DNA of 64,000 bases from CAYVOV01 sp964453525 (lineage in GTDB: Bacteria; Chloroflexota; Dehalococcoidia; Dehalococcoidales; UBA2162), in contig CAYVOV010000001.1 in NCBI GenBank assembly GCA_964453525.1, positions 186,001 to 250,000 of the forward strand, written 5' to 3'. Shown here piece after piece: positions 43,718 to 52,142 of the stretch. The position numbers and the translations under genes are program-made. The notes under the pieces are model-generated. The model had not been told where the DNA came from and did no database searches. It saw nothing but the letters and a program-made list of their open reading frames with translations. Each line of letters opens with the position of its first letter. The first letter of the stretch is position 1.

Positions 43718-44686
43718 TCACAACCTTATCTCTTTTTCCAGCCACTCGATATGTTCATGCTTCCTTTTCCAGAATACGTCTTCCCAGATATAGTTGAATG
43801 CCAGCTTCTCCCAACCTTCGAATTTCTTGAAAAACTCGAGTATTTTATCGCTGGCAATTAACTGTTCATTGAAAATCAGCCTTGACATTATCTTCTGTTC
43901 CCACGGAGGAATTGTTTCCAGTCTATCATAAAAGTAAAAGTGCTCGAAAAGCAGGTATTCCACTGAGGCTGGCCCGATGCCGTACAGCTTTAGCATCTCG
44001 GTCCTGACTTCTTCCCGACTCTTTTTACGCAGAGTGAACTCATCAATTTCCTTATTGACAAATTGCTCCGTGATTCTCTTTAAAAATTTAGCCCGATAAC
44101 CCAGCTTTATACCTCTCAGTTCCTGTTCTGATGCTTCTGCCATTTTCTCCGGTTCCCAGTATGCCGACAGCATTTGCCCGTCAAACTCCAGTTTATTACC
44201 GAACCTCTCGAACAGGTTCTCCATCATCTGGACAGTACGCCTGACGGTTGCGTTCTGGAGGACTATGTAGACAATCAATGTTTCGTAGAGAGAGGCGGCA
44301 GCTCTCGGTTTCATTCCCTTCCATTTCTCTATGATAGGTCCCAGTACTTCATCACTGCGGTATTTCTCATAGAACCCAGATATGTCAGAATCAAAGTTAT
44401 ATCTCCACCTGAGCTCGGGAATCAGGTCATTTAAAAAGTCTTCTGCTAAAGTGTTCTGGGAGTAAATACCGATTTCTATTTCCGGCTTATCCGTTATCCC
44501 CCGGTTCTCAAATTTCAGTCCCAGTTCCTGCCCTCTCCAGAGCATGGTTATCCAGAATTTACCTTCCTCCCAGGCGCCGCCCGAAGTCGGAAAATAAGAC
44601 GGCTTGTGGAAATTGGCATCGAAGTTATAGGGAGCTACAGGAGCCAGAAGGACAGTCTCTTTATGACTGAGCTTGGTCAATGACAT
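43718..44686 (-). CDS. HhH-GPD DNA glycosylase-like protein
   Basis: A 322-residue protein of the AlkA/OGG-like superfamily. Residues 1-100 form an N-terminal beta-rich domain; the helical core follows with 'LYETLIVYIVLQNATVRRTVQ' and the helix-hairpin-helix 'LYGIGPASVEYLL' (residues 234-246). AlkA has its catalytic Asp 24 residues after the first hairpin Gly; here the region reads 'IPPWEQ' with Glu263, so base-excision chemistry may differ or be absent. The start at 44686 is set by AGGAGGT 5 bases upstream; the reading frame extends further but into a tRNA remnant. A truncated copy of the first 100 residues lies at 48158-48481. It precedes plsY on the same strand. Confidence 0.85.
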   Translation of the reverse strand: MSLTKLSHKETVLLAPVAPYNFDANFHKPSYFPTSGGAWEEGKFWITMLWRGQELGLKFENRGITDKPEIEIGIYSQNTLAEDFLNDLIPELRWRYNFDSDISGFYEKYRSDEVLGPIIEKWKGMKPRAAASLYETLIVYIVLQNATVRRTVQMMENLFERFGNKLEFDGQMLSAYWEPEKMAEASEQELRGIKLGYRAKFLKRITEQFVNKEIDEFTLRKKSREEVRTEMLKLYGIGPASVEYLLFEHFYFYDRLETIPPWEQKIMSRLIFNEQLIASDKILEFFKKFEGWEKLAFNYIWEDVFWKRKHEHIEWLEKEIRL

Positions 44687-44717
44687 GAAACCTCCTGATA
44701 AACCGGGATATTCGGCA

Positions 44718-44772
44718 TGGTGCCGGGGGATTCGAACCCACAAGGATTGCTCCGGCGGATTTTAAGTCCGGC
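44718..44772 (-). pseudogene. Deleted tRNA-Leu copy
   Basis: A 55-base remnant of the intact tRNA-Leu at 48513-48597. It keeps the acceptor ends, the anticodon loop (TAA), the variable arm and most of the T arm. It lacks 26 bases covering the rest of the 5' acceptor strand, the D arm and the 5' side of the anticodon stem, and 4 bases in the T stem. It cannot fold as a tRNA. It lies just upstream of the HhH-GPD gene in the same relation as the intact tRNA to the truncated gene copy. Confidence 0.88.
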
Positions 44773-44773
44773 A

Positions 44774-44977
44774 CCAGTTTCAGTTTTACTTACCATGCTT
44801 GCCAAGTCAAGGGTATTCTGTATCTTTCCTCCGGCTGTTCTCTTACCATGTTTCACCAGAGATAAATATGAATGGCAGACTCCCAACTCCCTTGCCAGTT
44901 ATCTTAGTGACTTCTGCTTCACCGGTCAACCCTCTTATTATGTTTCTTTTCCGCTTGTAGTCTGATATAAATTCCAA
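44774..44977 (-). pseudogene. Remnant of an XRE-like helix-turn-helix regulator
   Basis: On the minus strand a strong AGGAGGTG (44983-44990) precedes a TTG at 44977 that opens a 44-codon frame ending at 44843. In the +1 frame the same stretch encodes 'QKSLR', a TAA at 44899-44901, then 'LARELGVCHSYLSLVKHGKR', which looks like the XRE HTH (residues of the recognition helix plus 'GKR'). Joining them needs one frameshift and read-through of the stop, so the gene appears dead. The HTH frame runs into the tRNA-Leu remnant. It could also be the start of an excised mobile-element regulator. The reading is based on motif shape only. Confidence 0.4.
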
Positions 44978-45266
44978 TAAATCACCTCCTACTAAAAACT
45001 GAATTCAATTTTTGCACCCTATCTTTCTAAAAGCAAGTATTGCTGTTTTTCCTGGTCGTGTATCACTCCCTTCTGTCCTTTCAGACTAACATTACACCCG
45101 GGTACCTTTTCCGGAGGGTAGATCAATGAATCCCGCTAACTAGCAAAAAGATAACTCGAAAGCTACGAAAGTTAGCCAAAAGTTCGTTAAATTTATATTG
45201 TGGATCATTTTCAAATCACCAAGTAAGAACTATCCTTAATTATGAAGCTGCTAAGAGGAGGGCAGG

Positions 45267-45671
45267 ATGAGCCCGAAAATTCGTATTTTAATAGTCGATG
45301 ACCATAATGAGGTTCGTAACGGATTACGGAAGTTGTTATCTCGAGAAGAAGATATGGAAATAGTTGGGGAAAGTTCTAACGGTAAGGAAGCAATAATTAA
45401 TGCGGCAACATGTTCGCCTGACATTATTCTTATGGATGCAAAGATGCCAGTATCTGATGGACTTGAAGCTACCAATATTCTGAGCGAAAAAAGTTTACCC
45501 TATAGGGTAATTATGCTGACCATGTTTGAAGAATATTTAGATGAGGCGATGAAAATGGGGGCACGAGGCTACCTTCTCAAAGGGACTGATGTTCATTACC
45601 TCAGTGAAACCATAAGAAAGGTTCACCGGGGAGAACTGGTTATCGATGAAAGAATTGGTTCTGAAGTGTAG
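45267..45671 (+). CDS. Stand-alone response-regulator receiver domain (NarL-like)
   Basis: A 134-residue receiver domain. The acidic pocket is Asp11/Asp12, the phosphorylation site Asp57 ('ILMDAKMP'), followed by 'MLTMF' (Thr84 region) and the Lys of 'YLLKG'. The sequence is closest in style to NarL/LuxR-type regulators ('PDIILMDAKMPVSDGLEATNIL'), but the gene stops right after the receiver, where an inter-domain linker would begin, and no HTH is found in any frame downstream. It is therefore an orphan receiver or a truncated gene. AGAGGAGGG lies just upstream of the ATG. No kinase is nearby. It is 123 bp upstream of the giant pentapeptide protein. Confidence 0.88.
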   Translation: MSPKIRILIVDDHNEVRNGLRKLLSREEDMEIVGESSNGKEAIINAATCSPDIILMDAKMPVSDGLEATNILSEKSLPYRVIMLTMFEEYLDEAMKMGARGYLLKGTDVHYLSETIRKVHRGELVIDERIGSEV

Positions 45672-45794
45672 GTCGAACTGGATACCGGGAATCACCGTTT
45701 AATTATCGACGAAAAAAGGAAAATATTGAGTATTTACATGAATTTTCTGATTAACGGTTAAAATAATACTCTATTACATATCACAGGTAAGTAT

Positions 45795-48104
45795 ATGAAA
45801 GAAATACAGTACTTGTCAGAAATATCAGCCGGGATTAGCCGGTTCTTATCAAATTTACCAGCTATTTTGGGTAGAAATTCTTATTTATTACTAATCAGGA
45901 AAAAGCGAGTAGGAATAATTGTTTTACTCATATTCGCCGTTATATTCATCTGGGCGGGGAATCAAGCGCCCTGGACCGGATTTAATCAACGGTCGCTCTG
46001 GGACTGGATAGAATTACTCATCATTCCCGTCACAATCGGTACCGGGGTTTTAATTTATCAGAAAGCAGAAAGAATGGCAGGTTATCGGAAAGCGGTTAAT
46101 GAAGAGATGGTAGAACAGGAGCTTTCGCTCGATGAGCAGCGTCAGGAAGTCTTAACAACCTATTTCGACCGAATGGAGAACTTGCTCCTGCAAAACTGTC
46201 TGCGTGAATCTAAGGTTGGCAGTGAGTCACGTATAGTAGCTCGAGCCCGCACTCTATCCGCGCTGCGGAACCTGGACGCACAGCGGAAACGTTATTCTTT
46301 ACAGTTCCTTTATGATTCTAATCTGATTAACGGCAAGAATCCGGTTGTAGATATCAGTGACGCCAATCTTGAAGCTGCTAACCTTAGTCGTACTCAACTT
46401 GAAGGGGCTGACCTTAGTCGCACCCATCTTGAGGGGGCTAACCTTGAGAAAGCAAACCTCAAGGAAACAAACCTCAAGGAAGCTAACCTTGAAAATGCTT
46501 ACCTGGTGGAGATTAATCTGGAACACGCTCATCTTAAAAAGGTCAACCTGAAAGGCGCTAACCTCGAGGGAGCGACCCTTGAAAGAGCGAATATTGAGTG
46601 GGCCAACCTGGAAGGGGCTAACTTTATAGAGGCTAACCTTAAGGGGACTGCCCTTAATAACTCTCAGCTTGTGAGAACTAATCTCGAAGGAGCTAATCTT
46701 GAAATGGCGAACCTTAAGAAAGCTCATCTTGGATTGGCCAGCCTTGAGGGAGCCGTACTTATTCATACTTTGCTCGAGTTAGCCAACCTTGAAGGAGCAA
46801 ATCTTGTGGGAGCTAATTTAGAAGGGGCCAATCTGAAGAAGGCTAATCTTAAAGGGGCTGTCCTTAATCACTCTCACTTGAAGGGAGCTAACCTGGCAGG
46901 TGCTAACCTGGCAGGAGCCAACCTTGAGGGAGCTAACCTGGCAGGAGCTAACCTTAAGGAGGCTAAACTCGAGGGTGCCAGTCTTGATGGGGCCATCCTT
47001 GATTACGCTCACCTGGAGGGAGCTTGCCTGAATCGAGTTCATGCCGAAAAAACTCAATTTAATTATGCTCACTTTGAGGAAGCCAACCTTATAGAAGCTA
47101 ACCTGAATCATGCAAATCTTGCCGGGGCTATACTTAAAAGGACAAACTTAAAAGAGGCCAGTCTTGAAGGTGCTTCCCTTGAGGAGGCTGACTTTAAAGA
47201 GGCTAACCTTGAGGAAGCAAATCTTAAGGGCAATAACCTGGAAGTTGTTAACCTTGAAGAGGCTTGCTTGAATAGGGCTCACCTTGAGGAAGTTCACCTT
47301 GGAGGGGTTAACCTTAAGGAGGCACCTCTTAATGAGACTCACCTTGAGGGGGCTTACCTTGAGGGAATATTACTCAGTGGGGCTCACCTTAAGGGGGCCA
47401 ACCTGGAGAAGGCTAATCTTAAAGGGGCTGCCCTAAATTGCGCTCATCTTGAAGGTGCTAACCTTGAGGGAGCTGACCTTGAAGAGGCTAATCTTGAAGG
47501 GGTAAACCTTGAGGGTGCTCAGCTTAGGGGGGCTCATCTTGAAGGAGCTAACCTGGAAGGGGCTAATCTGAAACGCGTTCACCTTGAGGGAGCTAACCTG
47601 GAAGGGGCTTTTTTAAATGATGTTCAACTTGAAGAGGCTTATCTTGAGGAAGCCCGACTTGGAGGGGCTAATCTTGAGGGAGCCAGACTTAATTACGCTC
47701 ACATGAAGGGAGCTTCCCTGAATCGCTCTCACCTTGAAGGTGCCAGTCTTGAGGGTGCTATCCTCATTGAGGCTATCCTTAATCATGCTTACCTCGAGGG
47801 AGCTCACTTTGAAGGGGCTAATCTTGAGAGGGCTTACCTGTACGGGGCTCACCTTGAGAGGGCTCAGCTTGACGGCGTCAATCTTAAAGGGGCCTATATC
47901 GAGGGAGCTAACCTTCAGGGAGCTAACCTTGAGGAAGCCCAACTGGTGGGAGCCAGCCTTGAGGGAGCTAATTTGACGAAAACCAGCATTGTTCCCGAAC
48001 AACTGGCAGAAGCTGGTAAACTTTATGGTGCCCTTATGCCAGACGGCACTAAATACGAACAGTGGCTTACTGTTAACAAGCCACGCCGTAATCCAGCAAA
48101 ATAG
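45795..48104 (+). CDS. Giant pentapeptide-repeat membrane protein
   Basis: A 769-residue protein. Residues about 40-57 and 73-90 are two hydrophobic segments, so the N-terminus is probably inserted in the membrane. Residues 105-190 ('EQRQEVLTTYFDRMENLL...RARTLSALRNLDAQRKR..LQFLYDSNLI') are the linker helix seen in many bacterial pentapeptide proteins. From about residue 190 to 745 there are about 110 uninterrupted A-(N/D)-L-x-x repeats, ending with 'LTKTSIVPEQLAEAGKLYG'. Such repeats fold as a right-handed quadrilateral beta-helix, here about 28 coils. The function is unknown; some relatives mimic DNA (Qnr/MfpA type), but those are much shorter and not membrane bound. It lies in a rearranged tRNA-Leu locus. 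Confidence 0.95.
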   Translation: MKEIQYLSEISAGISRFLSNLPAILGRNSYLLLIRKKRVGIIVLLIFAVIFIWAGNQAPWTGFNQRSLWDWIELLIIPVTIGTGVLIYQKAERMAGYRKAVNEEMVEQELSLDEQRQEVLTTYFDRMENLLLQNCLRESKVGSESRIVARARTLSALRNLDAQRKRYSLQFLYDSNLINGKNPVVDISDANLEAANLSRTQLEGADLSRTHLEGANLEKANLKETNLKEANLENAYLVEINLEHAHLKKVNLKGANLEGATLERANIEWANLEGANFIEANLKGTALNNSQLVRTNLEGANLEMANLKKAHLGLASLEGAVLIHTLLELANLEGANLVGANLEGANLKKANLKGAVLNHSHLKGANLAGANLAGANLEGANLAGANLKEAKLEGASLDGAILDYAHLEGACLNRVHAEKTQFNYAHFEEANLIEANLNHANLAGAILKRTNLKEASLEGASLEEADFKEANLEEANLKGNNLEVVNLEEACLNRAHLEEVHLGGVNLKEAPLNETHLEGAYLEGILLSGAHLKGANLEKANLKGAALNCAHLEGANLEGADLEEANLEGVNLEGAQLRGAHLEGANLEGANLKRVHLEGANLEGAFLNDVQLEEAYLEEARLGGANLEGARLNYAHMKGASLNRSHLEGASLEGAILIEAILNHAYLEGAHFEGANLERAYLYGAHLERAQLDGVNLKGAYIEGANLQGANLEEAQLVGASLEGANLTKTSIVPEQLAEAGKLYGALMPDGTKYEQWLTVNKPRRNPAK

Positions 48105-48157
48105 ATATTAATCACTCATTCTGACTTGAACTGTTTATAATTACATACAGAGTCATC

Positions 48158-48481
48158 TTAACCTATTGGTACCTGATTAATAACATTTAGCAGAAAGCTC
48201 CACCTTATTTCAGAAATTAAATTATCCATGAATCCCCGTGATATTGCCTCCTCAGAGTAGATATTAAGCCTTACCTGTGGCTCGTCTACCGTGCCGGTAT
48301 TCTCAAACTTAAGTCCCAGCCCCCGGCCTTTCCAGAATATGGTTATCCAGTACAAGCCCTGCTTCCAGGCATTATCGGAGGATAAAAAATGAGACGACTT
48401 GTTGAAACTGGCATCAAAATTATAGGGGGCTGCGGGAGCCAGGTGGAAAGTCGCCTTATAACTGAGTCTGGTAAATGGCAT
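48158..48481 (-). pseudogene. Truncated copy of the HhH-GPD glycosylase gene
   Basis: It encodes 107 residues, of which about the first 95 align with the N-terminal domain of the 43718 protein ('LAPAAPYNFDASFNKSSHF', 'GLGLKFENTGTVDEPQ'). It then diverges into 'LLNVINQVPIG' and stops; the helical HhH core is missing. The upstream sequence that reads AGGAGG in the intact gene is changed to ATGCGG, so the ribosome site is lost. The position relative to the intact tRNA-Leu is the same as for the intact gene and the tRNA remnant. It is a non-functional relic of a segmental duplication. Confidence 0.88.
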
Positions 48482-48512
48482 GAAACCGCATGTTAAACCG
48501 GGCTATCTGGTA

Positions 48513-48597
<85 letters not shown>

Positions 48598-48621
48598 ATC
48601 TACAAAGGCACCGCAAGGTTT

Positions 48622-48650
48622 ATTGTACGTATTGGAGGGGGCATCGTCAA
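48622..48650 (-). promoter_or_regulatory. sigma-70-type promoter of tRNA-Leu
   Basis: On the minus strand TTGACG (48645-48650), a 17-base spacer and TACAAT (48622-48627). Transcription should start near 48615, about 18 bases before the tRNA. The remnant tRNA at 44718 lacks this promoter. Confidence 0.6.
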
Positions 48651-48699
48651 GATGATATCCACTATGTTTCATCCGGCAAATATTAAAAAATTGATTCTG

Positions 48700-48881
48700 C
48701 TCAATCTTAGTTGGAGACCCTTCGACAAGCTCAGGGTGAGCGGGAATGAATGCCGCTCGGGGTGAATGGGAATGAATGCCGCTCATGGTGAGTAGTTAGC
48801 CTGTCCTGAGCGAAGCCGAAGGAAACCATAGCGGCGAAAGAAATATAGATATTCATTGTTGTCTGTACAACCAAGATTAAG
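48700..48881. mobile_element. MITE-like element, copy B
   Basis: 182 bp with imperfect terminal inverted repeats: CTCAATCTTAGTTGG at the left and the complement of CAACCAAGATTAAG at the right. It matches copy A (4514-4669) throughout and differs by an internal tandem duplication of about 26 bp around GGGAATGAATGCCGCTC. It has no coding capacity. It lies about 100 bp upstream of the molybdopterin oxidoreductase start. Confidence 0.68.
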
Positions 48882-48984
48882 TAAAAGGCCAAAATTTATT
48901 ATCTTGTTGCGGAGTGTTATACTGAATAAACTCTCTAGATACCATGAATATGAAACGCAAAACATTATGCAGTCAGGAGATTAT

Positions 48985-51210
48985 ATGAATACCAATACGG
49001 AATCCAGTGAAGTCAAGAAATCAGGTTGTGCATTTTGTGCCGGTAACTGTGGGGTTCTGGTAAGCGTTAAGGACGGCAAAGTTACACGCATAGTGGGGAA
49101 TAAAGAGCACCAGTTAACGCTGGGGAATGTGTGTGAAAGGGTCGGCTACGCTTCAAGATGGCTGTATCACCCTGACCAGCTAATGCACCCACTGAAAAGG
49201 GCAGGGAATCGCGGTGAAAATAAATGGCAGAGGATAGAATGGGAGCAGGCTTTTGACGAAATCGCCGATAAACTACGCGATATAAAAAAGAAGTATGGGC
49301 CAGAAAGCCTTGTTGTTACCGAGGGAACTTACCGGAGCGGGATGTTCTGGATGCGGACCAGGTTCTGCAGTTTGTTCGGCAATCCGCAGAATGTAGCCCA
49401 CGCCGGAGTTATCTGTTTTCTTAACTGCTACGCAATAAACATGACAATGCTCGGCAGTTGCTGCAGCCTGGTGGCCAACACGGCACACACTAACTGCGCC
49501 GTGATATGGGGACAGAATGCTGCCAACTCATTTCCGAGAACGATGGCATCCATAAAAAGAAGGCGCGGTGACGAGAACTTCAAAATTATCGTTATTGACC
49601 CCAGAAAAACGAGAACATCCGACCTTGCCGATATATGGCTCCAGCTCAGGCCCGGTACTGATACGGCATTGGCTCTGGGCTGGCTGAACGTAATCATTAA
49701 TGAGGAGCTTTACGATGAAGAATTTGTCTCGAAATGGACTTCTGGCTTTGATAAACTGGTCCAGCGTGTTCAGGAGTATACACCTCAAAAGGTCGCTGAA
49801 ATTACCGGTCTGGACGAAGATGAAATCATTGCCTCAGCCAGGATGTACGCAACCGCCAGGCCAGCCTGCATCGTACGTGGCGTGGCTGCCGACCAGATTG
49901 GGCGAAATGCGTCCAGAGTTGAACAGGCCAGAGTCACTTTACGAGCCATAACCGGTAACCTCGATGTCAGAGGTGGTGACCTGATTCCGGATATCGGGCC
50001 TGAAATAGATGGAAAGGTCTTCCGGAGAGAGGTAATGCTCGAACTCACCGATAAAATACCCCGCGAAAAACGTTCCAGACAAATTGGCGCCGACCGGTTT
50101 AAGGTCATGTCATGGCAGGGCTACGAACTCACCTCAAAGCACTATGAAAAATCTGCCGGTTTGCCGGAACCGGTTGGACACCGTCTGGCAGCATCTCCAC
50201 CATTAACCTGGCGAGCTATCCTGACCGGCCAGCCGTACCCGGTTAAAGCCATGATTACCTGGGGAAGCAATCCTCTGCTCTGGGCTGGCAATACCAAGCT
50301 GGTTTACGAAGCTCTGAAAAGTCAGAATCTGGACCTCCACGTAGTTATGGATTTCTGGAAAACACCCACCGCAGAACTCGCCGATTATATTCTCCCGGTT
50401 TCAAGCTGGATGGAAAGGCCGCTCTGTTCAACTTTTGAAGACCTGTCCGATGTTGTATTCGGTGGTGGCAGAGCCGTTCAACCTCTTGGAGAAAGGAAAG
50501 ATGATTACTCTATCTGGCGGGAGCTGGGTATAAGACTGGGGCAGGAGAAACACTGGCCCTGGGAAACGATAGAGGAAGCGATTCAGTACCAGCTTGAACC
50601 GCTGGGCATCAGCTATGATGAATTTGTAAATGCGGGTTTTATCCGCGGTAAAAGAAAATACAGGAAATACGAGGAACATGGCTTCCCCACCTCCACGGGA
50701 AAAGTGGAACTATACTCAAAAGTACTCGAGCAACTCGGTTACGACCCTCTGCCTTTTTATGAAGAACCGCCTGAAAGCCCGATAAGCACTCCCGAAATAG
50801 CCAGGGAGTACCCGCTGATTTTAAACACCGGAGGAAGGTTTATGCCGATGTTCCATTCCGAGCACAGGCAGTGGGGAATCGGGATGAGGGAGAGGCATCC
50901 TGACCCCCTCACGGATATTCATCCTGATACGGCGCAGAAATTAGGCATAAGTGATGGCGACTGGGTATATATCGAGACGAGGCGGGGCAGAATTAAACAG
51001 AAAGCCCACCTTAATTCAGGAATACTCCACAACGTGGTTAATGTTGAAGCTAGCTGGTGGTTTCCGGAAATGGATGGAGCCGAACCTTCACTACACGGAC
51101 TCTGGGAATCAAATGCCAACGTGCTAACTCTCGATGACCCCGATAGCTGCGACCCCCTGACGGGTGGCTGGTGTAACCGGGCATTATTATGCAGGGTCTA
51201 CAAAGCCTGA
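48985..51210 (+). CDS. Molybdopterin-dependent oxidoreductase (DMSO reductase family), cytoplasmic
   Basis: A 741-residue single-chain enzyme with a [4Fe-4S] site at Cys15, Cys18, Cys22 and Cys50 ('CAFCAGNC...VC') and the bis-MGD domains ('VIWGQNAANS', 'VIDPRKTRTSDLADIWLQLRPGTDTALALG', and the C-terminal cap with 'LNTGGRFMPMFHSEHRQ'). There is no Tat signal, so it stays in the cytoplasm. The start at 48985 is set by AGGAGA 4 bases upstream; an in-frame reading reaches 48856 but has no ribosome site. The Mo ligand is probably a Cys in 'GVICFLNCY'; this was not verified. No electron-transfer subunit gene is adjacent. Acetylene hydratase- or thiosulfate-reductase-like roles cannot be separated. 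Confidence 0.92.
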   Translation: MNTNTESSEVKKSGCAFCAGNCGVLVSVKDGKVTRIVGNKEHQLTLGNVCERVGYASRWLYHPDQLMHPLKRAGNRGENKWQRIEWEQAFDEIADKLRDIKKKYGPESLVVTEGTYRSGMFWMRTRFCSLFGNPQNVAHAGVICFLNCYAINMTMLGSCCSLVANTAHTNCAVIWGQNAANSFPRTMASIKRRRGDENFKIIVIDPRKTRTSDLADIWLQLRPGTDTALALGWLNVIINEELYDEEFVSKWTSGFDKLVQRVQEYTPQKVAEITGLDEDEIIASARMYATARPACIVRGVAADQIGRNASRVEQARVTLRAITGNLDVRGGDLIPDIGPEIDGKVFRREVMLELTDKIPREKRSRQIGADRFKVMSWQGYELTSKHYEKSAGLPEPVGHRLAASPPLTWRAILTGQPYPVKAMITWGSNPLLWAGNTKLVYEALKSQNLDLHVVMDFWKTPTAELADYILPVSSWMERPLCSTFEDLSDVVFGGGRAVQPLGERKDDYSIWRELGIRLGQEKHWPWETIEEAIQYQLEPLGISYDEFVNAGFIRGKRKYRKYEEHGFPTSTGKVELYSKVLEQLGYDPLPFYEEPPESPISTPEIAREYPLILNTGGRFMPMFHSEHRQWGIGMRERHPDPLTDIHPDTAQKLGISDGDWVYIETRRGRIKQKAHLNSGILHNVVNVEASWWFPEMDGAEPSLHGLWESNANVLTLDDPDSCDPLTGGWCNRALLCRVYKA

Positions 51211-51540
51211 TATAACGTAATAACCTGCACAATAAAAAGCCTTCGAAAACTAGGTACTCTCCGGTGTTGTATGAATATAGTGCTCTTTTTTCCTGCCTTT
51301 TTACACCCACTTACCTGCGCCCCGATTTCATAGGGACTGTGGCAGGTGGGAGACTTTGGAGGGCGGGAGGAAATCGCTAGAGAGGGGGGTACCCCATCTC
51401 TAGCTTCCTTGAGAGCGGTGGGTGGGAATAGATAGAGTAAAAAATTCAGGTGTATTTGTACTGATGTAAATTATGGAACCCTATCCCCCTTAATCCCCCT
51501 TCCCCTTTTTAAAGGGGAAGGGGGAGGATTAATAAAGGTT
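51211..51540. repeat. Repeat-rich gap with MITE-like copy 3 and a long palindrome
   Basis: No gene. 51253 to about 51475 resembles the family-2 repeat (left end GGTACTCTCCGGTGTTGTATG, then CTAGAGAGGGGGG..CCCATCTCTAG, ending in GTGGGTGGGAATAGATAG). A palindrome follows at 51495-51524: CCCCCTTCCCCTTT with its complement AAAGGGGAAGGGGG around TT. The rest is low in information. Confidence 0.55.
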
Positions 51541-51700
51541 GTGGGGGGGGGGGGGGGGGGGCCCCCCCCCAAAAAAAAAAAAATAATTATAAAAAAAAAA
51601 AAATCATTATTTTNNNNNNNNNNCCCCCACCTTTTTTTTTGGGTGTTGGGTTTTTTATAAAAACGGTGGGGCGCGCCCACCCCCCCCCCCCACAACCTAA
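51541..51700. other. Scaffold gap with artefact-like homopolymers
   Basis: Runs of about 19 G, 10 C and 13 A surround ten N at 51614-51623, and C/T/G homopolymers follow. This looks like poor consensus at a contig end. Any coding call inside it would be unreliable. From 51700 to about 52100 the sequence is AT-rich, with a hairpin CTCCCCCTTTCCTT-GTT-AAGGAAAGGGGGAG at about 52014-52044; no gene is seen. Confidence 0.85.
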
Positions 51701-52106
51701 ACTCCAGGTGTATATCTAAGAAAGAAGAATCTGCCTTTTTATACTCCGTCTTTGTTATTAAGAAGGCTCCATTCCTTCAAGGCACTCTTGTTTTTTGGCA
51801 GGTTTTACTCCTCTGATACACCCTGTGATTATTATTGTGTAAGCTTTATTACACTTGAACTCCCTGGTCAGGATTTCACACTTAATATTCCACATCAGAG
51901 TAGGCTTACTCTCCATACTTGAAATCTCAGACGGTTCCCGTTGAGGTCCTTTAAAGGCGGTTCTATATCTTCATGGAAGAATGATGATTGAGATAGTTGA
52001 GCCTCTTTTGAGTCTCCCCCTTTCCTTGTTAAGGAAAGGGGGAGAAAGGGGGTAAGGATATAACAAAATATATAGAAAAACGGTTTGTCAATCTAAAAAT
52101 GATACT

Positions 52107-52136
52107 TTGACCCCGTTTTTTTAATGCTGGTAGAAT
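52107..52136 (+). promoter_or_regulatory. Candidate promoter giving a leaderless transcript
   Basis: TTGACC (52107-52112), an 18-base spacer and TAGAAT (52131-52136). The expected start site, 6-7 bases later, coincides with the ATG of the eIF2B-like gene at 52143, which has no Shine-Dalgarno sequence. Confidence 0.45.
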
Positions 52137-52142
52137 ACCGGT

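Noticed and set aside
44717..44780. Plus-strand tRNA ending in GGCACCA at 44770-44776
   Set aside because: The apparent CCA end is the complement-side artefact of the deleted minus-strand tRNA-Leu; no cloverleaf can be drawn on the plus strand.
46299..48002. Long antisense frames inside the pentapeptide gene
   Set aside because: They come from the periodic codon pattern of the repeat; their translations mirror it and have no ribosome sites.
45795..48104. Possible CRISPR-like or tandem DNA repeat array
   Set aside because: The periodicity is 15 bases and follows pentapeptide codons; there are no spacers or conserved direct repeats of CRISPR type.
48856..48984. Longer N-terminus for the molybdopterin oxidoreductase
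   Set aside because: The extra 43 residues come partly from the MITE-like element and look basic and random; a ribosome site precedes 48985.
48985..49070. Tat signal peptide on the molybdopterin oxidoreductase
   Set aside because: No twin-arginine motif or hydrophobic stretch precedes the Fe-S cysteines.
51471..51695. Open frame across the first N run with poly-Pro/Gly/Phe translation
   Set aside because: It spans an assembly gap and homopolymers; the translation has no protein-like composition.
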